A stretch of DNA of 64,000 bases from Cyathus striatus (GCA_025738555.1 JAOVFP010000004.1:4216001-4280000); one strand, 5' to 3'; positions 40,345 through 53,287 are shown, numbered from the stretch's first letter. Made by a program: numbers and translations. Notes: generated from the sequence alone by a model not told the origin.

Positions 40345-41421
40345 TTCACCTGAGTCTTCTTCTCTTAACATACATCTAGTGTACACTTCTTTTTGTTTCA
40401 CGTTTTTTCTTCTTCTAATGCAGGGGTGTTTTTTTATCGGGTTGTGAATGGTTTATTGTTGCATTTTTATTATTAGCTCTTGTATTACATAAGTAGCTGC
40501 ATAATCAATCCCAACTCAGCTAATTTCTTAAAAATTCCGTTTTCAACCGTGGCGGAATGAGCAATGGACAGCTAGGTTGATTACCATTTACTTACAAAGC
40601 TAGTACATATTTCAGTTAACAACCGTGCATTTCGTCTCACTTGGGGGGTGAATGCAAATAGTAGGTGGCAGCGCCACCCGTTGCCTGTGGGGCAAATTGG
40701 GCGCGCATCAATCTGAAATCAACCTCTTCAACAGGTCTACAAACTCCGACACTTTCCGATGTTTCACCATCTCTTTCCTCTCCAGCTTCATGTTTCAGCG
40801 AGATTCCTTCAAGACATTAATACGAGCTTTCAATTTTTTACAAAATGTTCAACTGTCCAAACTTGGCCTACCAGCCTGAATCCGGCCGAAGTGCCAGTGA
40901 GCCCTCAAGGCCTCAACCAACATTTGAAAAGTTCCTCGACGAATATAAGTCACGATACCATTTCTTTAATCCGTTTGCACCGATTGCAACCCCTACAAGA
41001 CGTTATCATATGATGGATCACAAGCCTTGCTTCGCCTTTCTACCCCCTCTAGAGTGTAATCACTCCCAAAACAGTTTGGTTTAGGTTCCGATATGGCATT
41101 CTTATCTACTCTCTATGAAGCAAATCCGTTTATCTATTACCCCTAGTGGCTTAAAATAGATTTGTGGAAGTTGAGAGAGCCTATCCTTCCTCTTTCGGGC
41201 AGATATCAAGGAGTTGCGCCTTTGAGGTTAGTATTTTGCTTCAGGTATGTATCCCTGCATGGAGATCTCTAAGTACCAAGTAATCCTCACTGCCTTCTGG
41301 GAGTTACTGTCACTTTGTGAGCTTTCCTACTGTACTGGATATAAGTACACTTTGCCCTCTCGATCACACGGAGTCAAGAGTCAAGACACATCTTTAGGCC
41401 TTCAAGTTCATTATCAGCTTA
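40345..41421. other. intergenic, no gene seen
   Basis: About 1.1 kb. Overlapping short frames at 40652-41084 have no recognisable motif. Confidence 0.5.
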
Positions 41422-43386
41422 ATGTCTACCATAGGAGATCCTCAAGGCACTGACATTTCAGTAATATTTGCGCCTATATACTGGGGTACGCTACACGCCA
41501 TCGACTCTATTAAATATTACTAATGCTAGAGGAATATCTGAAGGTTACACAGTATCGCTATTGTGCGTTAGAGTTCAGAGACTCTGATTCTTCACTGATG
41601 TCCCGGGATAGATTGGGGGGGATTGCAATAATGCAATCGTATTTCTACTTTTCTCGTTCTAATGATCGTCACTTCATCCGCATACTTGTGAGTAATTTAT
41701 AATTTAATGTTGAATAACAATCTTAAGTTCTACATGTTAATTATAGGCAGCCAGTGTAATGTAAGTCGCATTATCAATATATCACTATGGTAATCTACAT
41801 TGAAAATACACATACTTATGGCAGAACGATGGACATCATTGACTCCGCTCTCGTAGCGTCTTCCGTGAACTACTACTTGGTGAGATACAGTGTGATTTTA
41901 TAGTTGCTGGAAAAATTCACGTAGTAACTAACAATAGATCCGTCATTTTGGCTCAACCCTGCAGCTTAAGACCATGATACCGTACGTTCTCAATTCCAAA
42001 AGATGATTTCTTACTCACTGTAATACAGTGAGCTAACGGCTGAGTGCCTCATTGCCACTATTATAACGACCATGTCTGTTTCTTTACCTTCCGAACTTCA
42101 ATTTGTTAAACTCAAGATTGGTGTTTGTGTAGCTCCCAATCTTACTTCCTGATTCAATTAATTGGAGGTAGGAGTGGAAGCGTGGCGTTTAAAATAGTCA
42201 ATTAACAGTTCGATGATTCAGCTAAACGACTTGGAAAAGGAAGTTGGATCGTAATAGCGACCGTGGTATATATTCATTTAAAACTTCACAGTGATGAAGG
42301 TTAACGATGTTGCTCATCAGGGAATCTTCTGCGCTTTTGCTTTCGGTATGTGCATTGTCGGTATCCGTGTTACAAATTAAAGTTTATATGATCATACATG
42401 TTCACCAGCTGGAGGTATAGGTAAGTAGGACAATCGACTAGTATTACAAGTACTAACCATTTCTTAGCATGCGTAGTAACAATGCAGGTATTTCACCACG
42501 GAGTGTTCTCCGACAGGAATATGATATTTTCAGTATGTTTAAAGTCCTTTGTGTGTACATTTTTATCAAAACTCGACATTTCAGATTTCGTTTGGTGTAG
42601 CGAAAGGGTTTTCTGCTGCAGCAGACATTATAGCTACTGTCTCTGTATGCCTCTTCTTGGATTCCGCGAGGACTGGAATGATTCAGTGAGTACAAACCAC
42701 CTGTTGACTTTCAGTATATTTCTTATATCGTTAGAACGAATGCAGCATTAAACACCCTTATGAAGTACATCATTCAGCGTGGTACCTTGGTAACATTAAT
42801 CCAGACAGTACTCCTTATCACCTTTTATGCTACACCAAAGAGCGTAGTTTGGTATGAACATCCACTTTACAAATAAATTCTATTGACCACTTATGGGCTA
42901 GGTTTTCATTTCATATCATTATTCCAAAGCTGTATACGAACACATTTTGTGAGTATTATAAGTAACGGTCTTAAACTGAATTGCTTATCTGATACATCCC
43001 CTTTTCATCAAAGTTGCGATGTAAGAACAGTGATATATCGTGATGGAATTTCCCGTTGATCTTCTCTAATCCAGGCTAAATGGAAGGGACAATTTAAGAA
43101 AATTACACTTTGGAGGGTCCATGAAGTTCACTGGATCACATTCGAGCACAAACAAGGACAAAAATAACACAAGTCATGACACTGAACGCGGGAATACTAG
43201 CACTCTTCTAATCTACAAGAAGGTCAGTTTTTTGTTGGGAACTACAATGTCCACATGCTGATATCATGTATTGTTAAGGATGTGAATGCTGTTGCAGCCC
43301 ATAAACAGGGTGCATCAAGAGCTTTACTTGGTTCTGATCATGATAGCTCGAAAGAGGAAGGTACTTACATAGCGCGGGTGCTTTAA
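41422..43386 (+). CDS. DUF6534-type seven-helix membrane protein, copy 1
   Basis: About fifteen short exons, most located by matching the next gene. Recognisable blocks in order: MSTIGDPQGTDISVIFAPIYW (exon 1), a helix before SNDRHFIRIL, MDIIDSALVASSVNYYL, ELTAECLIATIITTM, AKRLGKGSWIVI, ISFGVAKGFSAAADIIATVS, TNAALNTLMKYIIQRG, and LNGRDNLRK near the C-terminus. These match the agaric DUF6534 family, integral membrane proteins of unknown function with about seven helices. The C-terminal tail is Ser/Asn-rich, presumably cytosolic. The exon junctions around 41490-41640 could not be settled. The next gene is a same-strand paralog. Confidence 0.65.
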
Positions 43387-44174
43387 AATTTTTTTTTAGT
43401 TAACGACACTACTTATGTACATTGTGCACTATGTTTTCTGTAGTCCCTGATTAATATCTGTTAATATGTAGTACCGCCGTGAAATAAGATATGCTTCTCA
43501 GAATTTACTAAACGCTTCTTTTATGTCTGACTAGAGCTACTTATGAGTAAGAAGGGTTATCAAATTTCGGCGCTTCGTTCCGGCTTCCAAAAGGAAGCTG
43601 AGACCGTGTGTATGACATCGCGATTCGCTAAGTGCTTCCAATGTTTGTGGCAGACGGCGTACTTCAAAATTTCAGATTATCAATCCCAGGTCATTAGACT
43701 TGCCAGGTGATGCGATGGCACAGTATCCAGTGTCCACATAATCTATAGATATATCACACTCAAAGTAGGTGCCTTATTTGCAACCGTACCCCACAAGTTA
43801 ACATATTCGCCGCAGATTCGAGAGATTGTAATCTAGTGCGAGCACAAAACTGATGCAAGGAGGCGCCAGGGACGCAGAAATTGCGCTTCCAGCTTATGTA
43901 CGGCGTTTGGTAACAACTGGAGTGGAACACGCAAGGACACTGCCTCTTGATGCCGCCGAAACCTAACCTAATATCATTCTGTCTTCCCTTCCTTTCCGGC
44001 CATCATTCAGTCACTCTCGGAAAGTAGAGGACCAATGAAGGGCCCAAATGGAATTGAACGGGGAGTAGATAAAGGCGTCATGCCAAAGAACGCCCCCCCC
44101 CTTTCGTCTTGTTCCTTCTTGGAATTGACTTTCAACTTTAGCGGGTTCAATTTTCCTTCCGCCAGTCAACCACG
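43387..44174. other. intergenic, no gene seen
   Basis: Spacer between the two DUF6534-type paralogs, 788 bases. No open frame worth calling. Confidence 0.5.
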
Positions 44175-46105
44175 ATGGACTCTACCGTTACTGAAGGAAC
44201 AGATATCTCCTCCAATTTTTCTCCACTTTACTGGGGTACGCAATAATCACAGGATTTAGTCTCTGAAGTACTGATAACGGTTTGGGCATTGAAGGATTTG
44301 TTATTTCGCTTTTGTGAGTCGATTAGATTTCGTTTTTAAATCTTGCAAAGTAATAACGCACATATAGTCTCACAGGCGTCAGCATCATTCAGGCGTACAT
44401 ATACTTTTCAGCACCACGGGATCGATCAATTATCCAGTACATGGTATTTAGTCCGTTGTGGTTGCATATATTGTTGGAATACTTATTGTTTGTTAATAGG
44501 CTGCAGGAATGTTGTACGTGAATTTCATCGTGCGGCGTTTACACAAGTGTTTTATTCGTTATAGAGCTCTGAACGTTACGGACTCCATGCTTGTTGCATA
44601 TTCTATCTATTTTTATTTGGTGAGCAATATCGAGATGTAAGTACATTCACTGTTAACCATTTCCCAATATGTAGGTACCACACTTCGGCGCCACTGAACC
44701 CCTTGGATCCGTTACTCCGTAAGTAACACTTACAATTGAACTTTGATTGCGGATTCCTCCTAACCAGCTATTTCAGGGAACTTTCAGCGGAATGTCTCAT
44801 TGCGACTGTTATCACTTCTATGTGAGTGAGCAATTGTAGGGCAAACTTATGTCAACGCCGATCACTTATCTATATGGGATACAGATCTCAGATGTATTTC
44901 GTTTACCAGCTGGTTTACGGTACGTCTTCTGGGCCCTGGCTGTCACATCATGACTTACTTAGGTGTAGCGAAAAGGCTTGGAAAGGGAAACTGGATAGTT
45001 ATCGGTGGAACGGTAAGTGTACGTTGCCGGTGGAAGTCAATTAGTTATTTATCGAATAAAAAATCAAGGCCGTTTTGAGTTTAATTGCTTTAGGTGGGTA
45101 GTACTTACGTATATACGTTGTTTCGAAGAACGTACTGATGACCGTTTCAAAGCTGGAGGAATAGGTGTGTAGTGACTTGTGGACATTATTTCTTTCTACC
45201 TTGTCTTAATTATTTCTTGTCTGTTTAGCGTGTGTCGTCACAATGTACCTCTTCAGTCACGGGATCCTGGAGCATAGAAGTAATGCTTTTGTGGTAAGTT
45301 TAATCACTTTATTGAAATTAATAGTTCTGATGCTAATCTCACGTAGATAACTTTTGGCGTTGCAAAAGGATTTGGGACGGCAACCGACATTGCTGCCACA
45401 ATAGCGATGTGTTTGTTCCTCAACTCCGCCAAGACCGGAATACGACAGTATGCATTCTCCGTCGCCTTCCTATCTAATCTCTAATTATTTTTGCAGAACG
45501 ACGTCTCTTCTTAATTCACTAATGCAATTCATCATTAACCGTGGCATTCTTGTGACAGTTGTACAAGCACTTCTATTAATCACATTTTATGCTGTTCCAG
45601 TGTCAAACAATGCATGGTAATATATTTATTTTCCAAATAAGAATGATACTCACTACCATTTTTAATTAAGGCTTGCATTCCATGTCAATATTCCTAAGAT
45701 ATATGCGAATACATTTTGTAAGTAATTATGCAGTAAAGCTTCCGTTTTTAATATGCTGACATTATCTTAGTTGCAATGTAATTATCTATTTAAACCACTG
45801 AAGGTATATCAGCTCACTCGATATATTCAGGTTGAACGCCCGAGACGAACTTCGAGAAAAACATATAGCACAGTCTATGAGATTGACAGGAAGCCACATA
45901 TCAGATGGACGTAGTAAGAGAGGGATCGTCCACGCAGGCGAGCAGTCAACACTCGTCGGGAGCGAATTACACTTCCAGGTCAGTGAAAATGGTTTTTTCT
46001 ATATTAAGTGCATTCCTCATAATTTCCACTAAGCCTGCAGACAAGGAAGCGGCTTCCCAAAATATGCCCATGGTCACGACGACTGTTGTCATTGAGACTC
46101 TTTGA
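44175..46105 (+). CDS. DUF6534-type seven-helix membrane protein, copy 2
   Basis: A tandem paralog of the previous gene with the same exon order. Blocks: MDSTVTEGTDISSNFSPLYW, GVSIIQAYIYFS, VTDSMLVAYSIYFYL, VPHFGATEPLGS, ELSAECLIATVITSM, VAKRLGKGNWIVIGG, ITFGVAKGFGTATDIAATIA, TTSLLNSLMQFIINRG and LNARDELREKH. The end is best read with an intron after SELHFQ, giving a tail that ends MVTTTVVIETL. The function is unknown. Short exons at about 44400-44600 remain uncertain. Both copies look intact where they can be read. Confidence 0.65.
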
Positions 46106-46487
46106 ATGCACGAGTCATTTACTTGATATTCTGGAATGATTATGAAAACTTGATGAAAACAGCTCGTTGATACTTTAAATTTTACTTATATGAACACGTT
46201 CTTTCCAATATGTATACTCAGACATTTAATATCAGTACTTATATCATATAGCAAGAAAATTTAAACCACAAACTGTTCGTCCAGCTTGGTGTCACTTTGT
46301 TAGTATTGCATTAATTGGATTCATGGCACAAGTTGAAACCGATAGCCTTTTTCCATACTAAGTATTTTCCTTCTCTATTTCTCGTTTGAGGTGATTGCAA
46401 TGCTATATATAGGTGTTGAGGCTCGCGCTCTTGCTTTCAGGAACTTAACCGTAAGAGTAGCTCATGTAGAAACAAAAAGCAAATATG
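46106..46487. other. intergenic, no gene seen
   Basis: Spacer between the DUF6534-type gene and the first tRNA. No gene is visible. Confidence 0.5.
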
Positions 46488-46600
46488 TGCCCCATGGCTG
46501 AGTTGGTTACAGCGTCCGACTGTTATAATTTGCTGGTAGCCTGGTACACGGCAAGGTTTATGCAATCGGAAGGTCATGAGTTCGAGCCTCATTGGGGCAG
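46488..46600 (+). tRNA. tRNA-Asn (GTT) with a 39-base intron
   Basis: The acceptor arms TGCCCCA and TGGGGCA pair, the anticodon stem TCCGA/TCGGA pairs, and the loop reads CT GTT A then A, giving anticodon GTT. The intron (46526-46564) sits after position 37, as is usual. The A box (TGGCTGAGTTGG) and B box (GTTCGAGCC) are present. Mature length is 74. A T-run follows 3 bases downstream as a polymerase III stop. Confidence 0.92.
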
Positions 46601-46974
46601 GCGTTTTTGTTTCTTTAAGTTATTTTCGTAAATGTTTACTAAAAAGTCCGATTTTCAACACTTGCCAGTAACCTTCAATATGGCATAGTAATGGAATAAG
46701 TGATATTTGAATGGAACAAGCAATACGAGGTCATAATATCATCAAATTCTTTTGAATAGTTACTGTTTTCCAATAAAACGGTATTTTGTTACTTTCCATA
46801 ATAATAATATTTCTGGCCTCTGGATCTTCAACTCATAAATTTTTCATATTACATTTTTCATTCGCACAAGAAAGTTCGGCACAATATCACGCATTTACTA
46901 TGTTCAGCGATGCTCACTGATATATTTGATGGTATTAGAATTTAGCAGATCTAAGGAATTAAAATCAAAAATAT
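46601..46974. other. spacer between convergent tRNA-Asn genes
   Basis: 374 AT-rich bases. Both tRNAs terminate in T-runs into this spacer. No gene is visible. Confidence 0.5.
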
Positions 46975-47088
46975 CTGCCCCAATGAGGCTCGAACTCATG
47001 ACCTTCCGATTGCGTAAATACTACCCGTATATATACCAACAGGTTAAGTATAACAGTCGGACGCTGTAACCAACTCAGCCATGGGGCA
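46975..47088 (-). tRNA. tRNA-Asn (GTT) with a 40-base intron
   Basis: On the reverse strand it shares the same mature sequence as the tRNA at 46488, read by eye, with the same acceptor and anticodon stems. The intron (47011-47050) is in the same place but differs in sequence. A T-run follows the 3' end. Confidence 0.92.
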
Positions 47089-47291
47089 GTTGTAAGCGCC
47101 CTCGGAGGTGATTACGTAGCTGGATGAAACGTGGAAGTTCCAAATGGTGCATGGTCATATAGTGTAAGCCTTTGCTCAACACTTAGCTGGAAATGTTGAT
47201 ATTTAAATTTAAAGTACATATAAATGACATATGAAACAGTTATTTGAACGGCGGCTGCGTAAAAAGCAGAGATATAATACTGACATCATAA

Positions 47292-48336
47292 CTATACACT
47301 CGACTTTATCCAATCCGCAACTTTTTCTGCCCACTCTTCACCCTGCCCCGAGCTCAAAGCCCAAAAGGGACTAATATGATTATGCCCCTTCGCAATATAT
47401 CTCTCCACTTTTACCTTTCCAATATCCTCCAACGCACTCGGAAACTCGCGGAATCCCCTCAGATACAAAAACGCTGGTTCCCTCTCTGACTCAAGCGCTA
47501 GCACTCCCGGTAGAGACGCCAGCACTCGATCCGGTGCACGCTCTAAAAGACTCAGTGCGCAATTCTCTCTTGCTTTATCCAAACTGCCGAAGTACTGCTT
47601 CAGCACCTCGGCCCTTTCATCCGCGGGAGTGGTGTTTTTGAAGCTATAAGGCCCTCCGAATGATATTGCGCCTTTGATTCTTGCTCTCAGATCGGTATTG
47701 TCTAGCAATTCAGGAAGAAGCAGAAGCGTCCATAAGTGCGCTGAGCCCGCGGAGTGCCCTGAGATGAATATGGAGTCGAGGTTGGGTTTGGGAGTGGGCG
47801 TGTATGGTTCACTTAGATGTTCGGGGTGTCCTACTACCCACTGTATGGCATCACGCAAATCTTCAGCTGGTTGAGGAAAGGCGACCTCAGGAACGAGACG
47901 GTAGTCTGGGATAATCGTTATGAATCCCTTCCGGGCAAAGTAAGACCCTAGGCAAGAATAGCCCAGCTCGAAGGGAGGGGGGGCATTGCGGGACCCGCTA
48001 ACGAAACCTCCGCCGTAGAAGAAGAATAGAATGGGCGCCGTTTTGCCTTCGGTGGAATCTATGGGGTAATATATGTCCAGCTATCCACTGTATTAGAATC
48101 AAGAATATCATTGTACGAGGGAATGGCCTCACTTGATGCCTGTCCTTGTCGCCATAGCGAAACGTTCTCTTTGGTGTTGCCAAAATCTCGTCTCTATTCT
48201 TCTCGAGGAGCGGTATGAAGGCAGATATGGCTGCTGGGATTAGCATACATATTTTATACTGGCGAAATCATATCAACGCACTTGGAACTAGTATCTTATC
48301 GATATTAGTATCCTTCATTTGCGCGACAGTCTCCAT
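47292..48336 (-). CDS. alpha/beta hydrolase, esterase-like
   Basis: The preferred model is complement of join(47292-48080, 48133-48233, 48282-48336), 314 residues. An alternative start at 48246 without the last join gives 300. The fold marks are QLDIYYP, the oxyanion-type loop FYGGGFVSG, the nucleophile motif GHSAGS (Ser near 162) and a late His in KGHNHISP. The usual first residue of HGGG is Tyr here. Similar enzymes include carboxylesterases and kynurenine formamidase-like proteins; the substrate is unknown. The N-terminal region AISAFIPLL may be a membrane-facing helix. Confidence 0.75.
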
Positions 48337-48773
48337 GGTTGGCTCGTTGGGAATGGGTATCGAGTTGGTGTGCACGCTATATATCTGGAGAGGCCATTCT
48401 CACCATCCAAAGATAAGTCGGAATGTTTGTAAGATACAGTATGTCATGTGCGGTGTTGCACACCGGTGTGAGAGCGGGTCCAAAGTGTAGTAGAATTGTT
48501 AGAATCCATCGACGGTATGGTTTTCAGCCGCAACCGTCGTATATGAAGGTAATACGGTAAGAGTACCGGATGGGAAGGGACCGCTTACGAACCATTTTCT
48601 CTTCTCGGGCAGTAAGTTCCAGGTAGGTACTTACGGTGCTTCTCTGGTGGCGAATTAGACAACTTACAAGGATTAGAACAAGATTAGAAGAAGGGGCACC
48701 TGTGGGAAAATGCACGCCAAAGTAATGGATTAGTCATCGGACTATTATTGTACACCTTTATTAACGTTGCATC
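48337..48773. other. intergenic, no gene seen
   Basis: Between the hydrolase gene and tRNA-Val. No gene is visible. Confidence 0.5.
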
Positions 48774-48860
48774 GGTTCAATGGTCTAGTGGTTATGATTT
48801 CTGTCTTACATTTACTGTAACGAACACAGAAGGTCTCCAGTTCGATCCTGGATTGAACCA
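48774..48860 (+). tRNA. tRNA-Val (TAC) with a 14-base intron
   Basis: Acceptor arms GGTTCAA and TTGAACC pair and the discriminator is A. The anticodon stem TCTGT/ACAGA pairs and the loop reads CT TAC A then C. The intron (48811-48824) is after position 37. The mature form is 73 bases and resembles known tRNA-Val in the D and T arms. Confidence 0.88.
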
Positions 48861-48866
48861 TTTTTT
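48861..48866 (+). terminator. polymerase III stop of tRNA-Val
   Basis: TTTTTT follows the tRNA directly. Confidence 0.8.
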
Positions 48867-50733
48867 GTCAGGACTATAGATTATATGCAGCCTAATGAAA
48901 GCAATGAGCTTGGTCTACACTGTCGTACATGCGTGTTTTTACATTTGGTTCAAATCAAGGTCGAATATTTCAGCTCAAGTTCAGATCTGGTACGTTGGGT
49001 AGAGATATGTCAATGTCAGGTTTAGGGAGGTACGAGTAGGCAGCATGGTAGAGCTGAATAGAGTATTCTGCACCACATTTGCTCAAGTTATTGTAGTTTT
49101 CTTCAAGTACTAATTTTAATGCTGATAACTACGCCAATAGAAGTTGACTTCACAAGCATATGTGATCATTTTCACCTATATTATATTTTGCTTGGTTGAC
49201 TTAGCGCGCGAAACGAGGGGAGGACATTGAAACGAAGTACGAATTTCACGTTTAACCTACAGTTGGATACTTATAGTATCAATAAAAATAAGAACAGTGC
49301 TCTGCACCTACTAAGAGACCACCATACCGAGTCGCTTGCTTGCACATTTCCCCCGAAAATAAATGTACCTGTGCACATAGTCGGTCTCAACGTACGGATT
49401 TCACGCCTGAGAACAACACAGGTACTTTACGCGTAGAAAAGAAAGTATTCAATGGTTAATTAGATAGAGGTAAGTAACCACTGTTAGATTAAAGCAGAGA
49501 CTTTCCAAACGACCATATCAATATCACGTTAACTTGAAGGCAGCCTACCTGCACTAAACTTGCGTACGTGCATGCTGATTCGTCCTGGATTAGATGCAGG
49601 TGTACGATAGAAGTACTTGCATTGGTCAGGTATTTATGTTAATAGTTGTAGGATGGAGAGAAAAATAAATAAGTATTTCCATAGAGGGTAGAACTGACAA
49701 GCAGATGGCATCGTCATCACCTATACCATACTTGCTTGCTTATCCCGTTCAGAAATATAGGTAAGTATAGCATCAGGATTTTTTCAGCAACGCACGAGTT
49801 TCGCATTTGAAAGTGGTAGCGGTGGGTTGCCCTGGATGTTATGGTACCTGAAGTAGGTATAAAAAGAAATTTACTACTCCAATGGGCGCTAAGCAACTTA
49901 CGACAGCGTACTTAACATTTCCAATGGCCGTCCAAATCGTACACGAAGACGCCCCCTCCGTATTCTTGTCGCCACTGGTCATCAAACCCAATCACCACGC
50001 TCCCCGATACATATTTACTTGCGGGTTCACTTTATTCCTATACCTTGAGAAATCAAATCGCCGGTTGCTTATTCCGTCTCTTTGCTTCTCAAAGTTCTAC
50101 TCAAGGCTCGAATCACATCTCTTTGTAAGAACCAACAAGTATGCAAAGATGGAGCTCCGAGAAGTCGGAATAGATACAGCAAGGATGTGATTCATGAATA
50201 AAAGCATAGCTGTACGCCATGCGCAGTCCGCGAGGACACGAACGTATGTGACCTAAAAGGAGTCTTGCGCGTGTTTGCAGGTGTTTACGATGCGACAGTA
50301 TGACGCAAATTGAGGGATTCTCACGTGGGCACCCCGGAACGAGGCCGGCGGAGAGTGCAGTCACTGCAGTGATACAGTGGGGTATGATTCTATGAATCGG
50401 CTAAAGCTACGGCGCGGTATCTCCTGGTTCGTACTCGGGGCTCGGGATGTCGAATGCCTATCAGTGTCTGACGGTAGGAAGGGTGGTAGAGAGGATAAGG
50501 TTTGAATGAGATCATGTCTACGAAGCTCAGAAGTCGAAGTTGAATAGAATACTATAGCTATTATGTGGTAGATATACATACACATTCATAGCAATCACAG
50601 CAGTACCAGGACGCAGCAAGCCTTTTGAACGAGTCTCCTGAGCGATAAGTGACTCGACACAGCCCTTGCACGGGACCCTTATCGTCCCATTTAGTCAAGT
50701 TCCCATGGCACACGCAAGCGCCCCGCTGGCATC
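48867..50733. other. intergenic, no gene seen
   Basis: Almost 1.9 kb. No frame has a recognisable domain or splice pattern. Some of it may be regulatory DNA of the protease gene. Confidence 0.45.
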
Positions 50734-50741
50734 TTTATAAA
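50734..50741 (+). promoter_or_regulatory. TATA box of the fungalysin gene
   Basis: TTTATAAA lies 77 bases before the start codon and is followed by a CT-rich stretch, typical of highly expressed fungal genes. Confidence 0.5.
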
Positions 50742-50817
50742 CCCGCCTTTCCATTCTTGCCTCTCTCCCCTATTCCCCCAGGTCGAACTGCCACTCTCCC
50801 AGTTCACCTAACCAACC

Positions 50818-53287
50818 ATGCGTTGTCTCCTCACCACCACCCTCGCCCTCGCCACTCTCGCAGGCACCGTCTGCGCCCACCTCCCCCCCTCCTCCACCCC
50901 CCTCGCTCGCCGCAAGACTCTCGGCTTCGGTCCCACCCTCCCCCATGCAGAGTTCCGCTCCTCGCCCTACCAGATCTCCACCTCCCAGTTCACACCTCAG
51001 GATCCATCCAAGGACCCAATAGACGTCGCGCGCCTCTTTGTAGAGGACGTGTTGCTCTCCCAGGGCTCTGACGAGTCGCGGTCGTACGTGATAAGGGAGG
51101 ACTCATACACCGACAAGAACACTGGCGTCTCCCATGTCTACGTGCGCCAGATCATCAACGGCTTGGAGGTCATTGATGGAGATATGAACGTGAACGTCAA
51201 AGACGGCATGGTTATCTCCTACGGGAACTCTTTCTACCGCGGCCCTGCCCCGCCGCGTTTGCAAGCACATTTACCGCGTACGACCCCCGCACGGAACACT
51301 GCGCGGACCTCGAGTCTGCTATCGGCTCGCACTTCCTCGCTAGTTCCGGGCAGGTCCCTATGTCCTCGCAAGGACACGCAGAGACATTGTCGCACCTGCA
51401 CAAGTCCAACTGTCTCCCCCCCTCCCAACCCTCCTACTTCTCCTCCCCAAGCATGGACGAGGCAGACCCCCGCCCAGCACTCCTTTACTTCCTCGCCTCC
51501 GCCACCCCCAACTCCTCCATCTCCGACCGCATCCTCGAGAACTTTACAACGGAACTCGATAACCTCGAAGTCACACCCGTGTCCCATCTCGCCGATAACG
51601 GTGCGCAGCACGAGCTCCATATCTCCGGTGCCCCGGAGACTGTGGGAGCTGTCAAGACTAAGGTTGCGTACGCCCAAGTTCCTGATGGGAATGGGGAGAC
51701 TACATTGGAGCGCGTATGGCGCTTCGAGGTCGAGATGCAGGATAACTGGTACGAAGTATCTATTTCGTCCTCCGACCCCAGCAAGATTGTCTCTGTCGTC
51801 GATTGGGCTTCTGATTCTCCCATGCCCCTTGCACCCATCCCCAAGGAGCCCACAGAGGACGTTACTCCCGGAACCTACAAGGTCTTTGCTTGGGGCGTGA
51901 ATGACCCTGAGTGTGGAGAGCGCACCGTGGAGAAGGAGAACGTTGATGCGGAGGCTAGTCCAATGGGATGGCATGCCATTCCAGAGGGCTTCGATCCTTC
52001 TGAGAGGGGATGGTCTAGTATTAGGAGGCTGAAGAAGGGCGATAAGGTCGAGTGGAACAACTACACAACTACTTGGGGAAACAACGTATGTTCGGCTTGT
52101 CATGGTTTAAACTCAATACTAACTACTCGCAGGTCTTTGCACAAGAGAACTGGGAAGGCCAGAACTCATTCGTCAACAACTACCGTCCTGATGGTGGTGT
52201 GGACAAGAAGTTCGAGTTCAAGTACTCTCCCAAGAAAACCGAGAAACCCGACGCCCTCGAGGAAGCCCAGAAGTACATCAACAACACTGTTGCTCAACTC
52301 TTCTACACCAGTAACTTGGTGCACGATCTGTACTACGCGTACGGATTCGACGAGGTCTCGGGTAACTTCCAGCAGTACAACTTTGGTCGCGGGGGTGCCG
52401 AAGGCGACGCTGTCATTGCCAACGCACAGGACGGTTCCGGGTACAACAATGCCAACTTCATGACTCCCCCTGATGGTCAGAACGGCAGGATGCGGATGTA
52501 CTTGTGGAACACTGCCGTCCCGTACAGGGATGGTGACCTCGAGGCTGGTATTGTGATTCACGAGTTGAGTCACGGGTTAAGCACCCGTCTTACTGGTGGA
52601 CCCAAGAACAGTGGATGTCTTGGATGGGGCGAGAGCGGTGGAATGGGTGAAGGTTGGGGTGATTGGCTCGCTACCACTATTCGCAGCACTCAGAAGTATA
52701 GCGATTATCCTATGGGCTCTTGGGCTGCGAATAGGGAAATCGGGATCAGGAATTACCCTTATTCTTTGGTTTGTCCTTTTTATTTATTCATTTATTCTTT
52801 AGGCTAATTATATTGGTAGAATGACACAGTTAACCCATCGACCTACAAGACTCTCGATAAGCCGGGCTACTGGGGCGTACACGCCATTGGTGAAGTCTGG
52901 GCCGAAATCCTCTGGGTCGTCTCGAACCGCCTGATTGCCAAGCACGGCTTCTCCGACTCCCTCTTCCCCTCCTCTTCCGCAGACTTCTACCGCCCCGCGG
53001 AAGAAGGCAAGCCCCTGATCCCCAAGACCGGAAACGCACTCGCCGTGCAGCTCGTATTGAACGGGATGAAGCTTCAACCTTGCCGCCCCTCGTTCTTCGA
53101 TGCGCGTGACGCGATTATACAAGCTGATCAGGTCCTCACAGGTGGAGAGAACTTCTGCGAGCTGTGGAAGGGCTTCTCGGAGCGTGGACTTGGTGTCGAT
53201 TCGAAAGTTGAGGGGAGGACACCCTGGGGTGGAGGAGTGAGGACGAATGGGTATACTCTTCCCAGTGTGTGTTTGGATGAGGAGTAG
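50818..53287 (+). CDS. fungalysin-type M36 metalloprotease, apparent frameshift
   Basis: Exons are 50818-52085, 52133-52768 and 52820-53287. The first exon has a signal peptide ([15 protein letters not shown]), an FTP-type propeptide ([20 protein letters not shown]), then near 51245-51255 the coding frame shifts by one base, continuing as [16 protein letters not shown]. The mature enzyme starts near [12 protein letters not shown]. Zinc ligands are present: HELSH and GMGEGWGDW. These secreted endopeptidases are made as inactive precursors and cleave outside the cell. The propeptide seems long, with about 790 residues in total. The frame change falls in a GC-rich run of C and G, so it may be a sequencing slip; if real, the enzyme is lost. 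Confidence 0.82.

Noticed and set aside
50649..51071. 140-codon Pro/His-rich frame
   Set aside because: It runs through the fungalysin promoter and signal peptide in another frame and reflects C-rich codon use.
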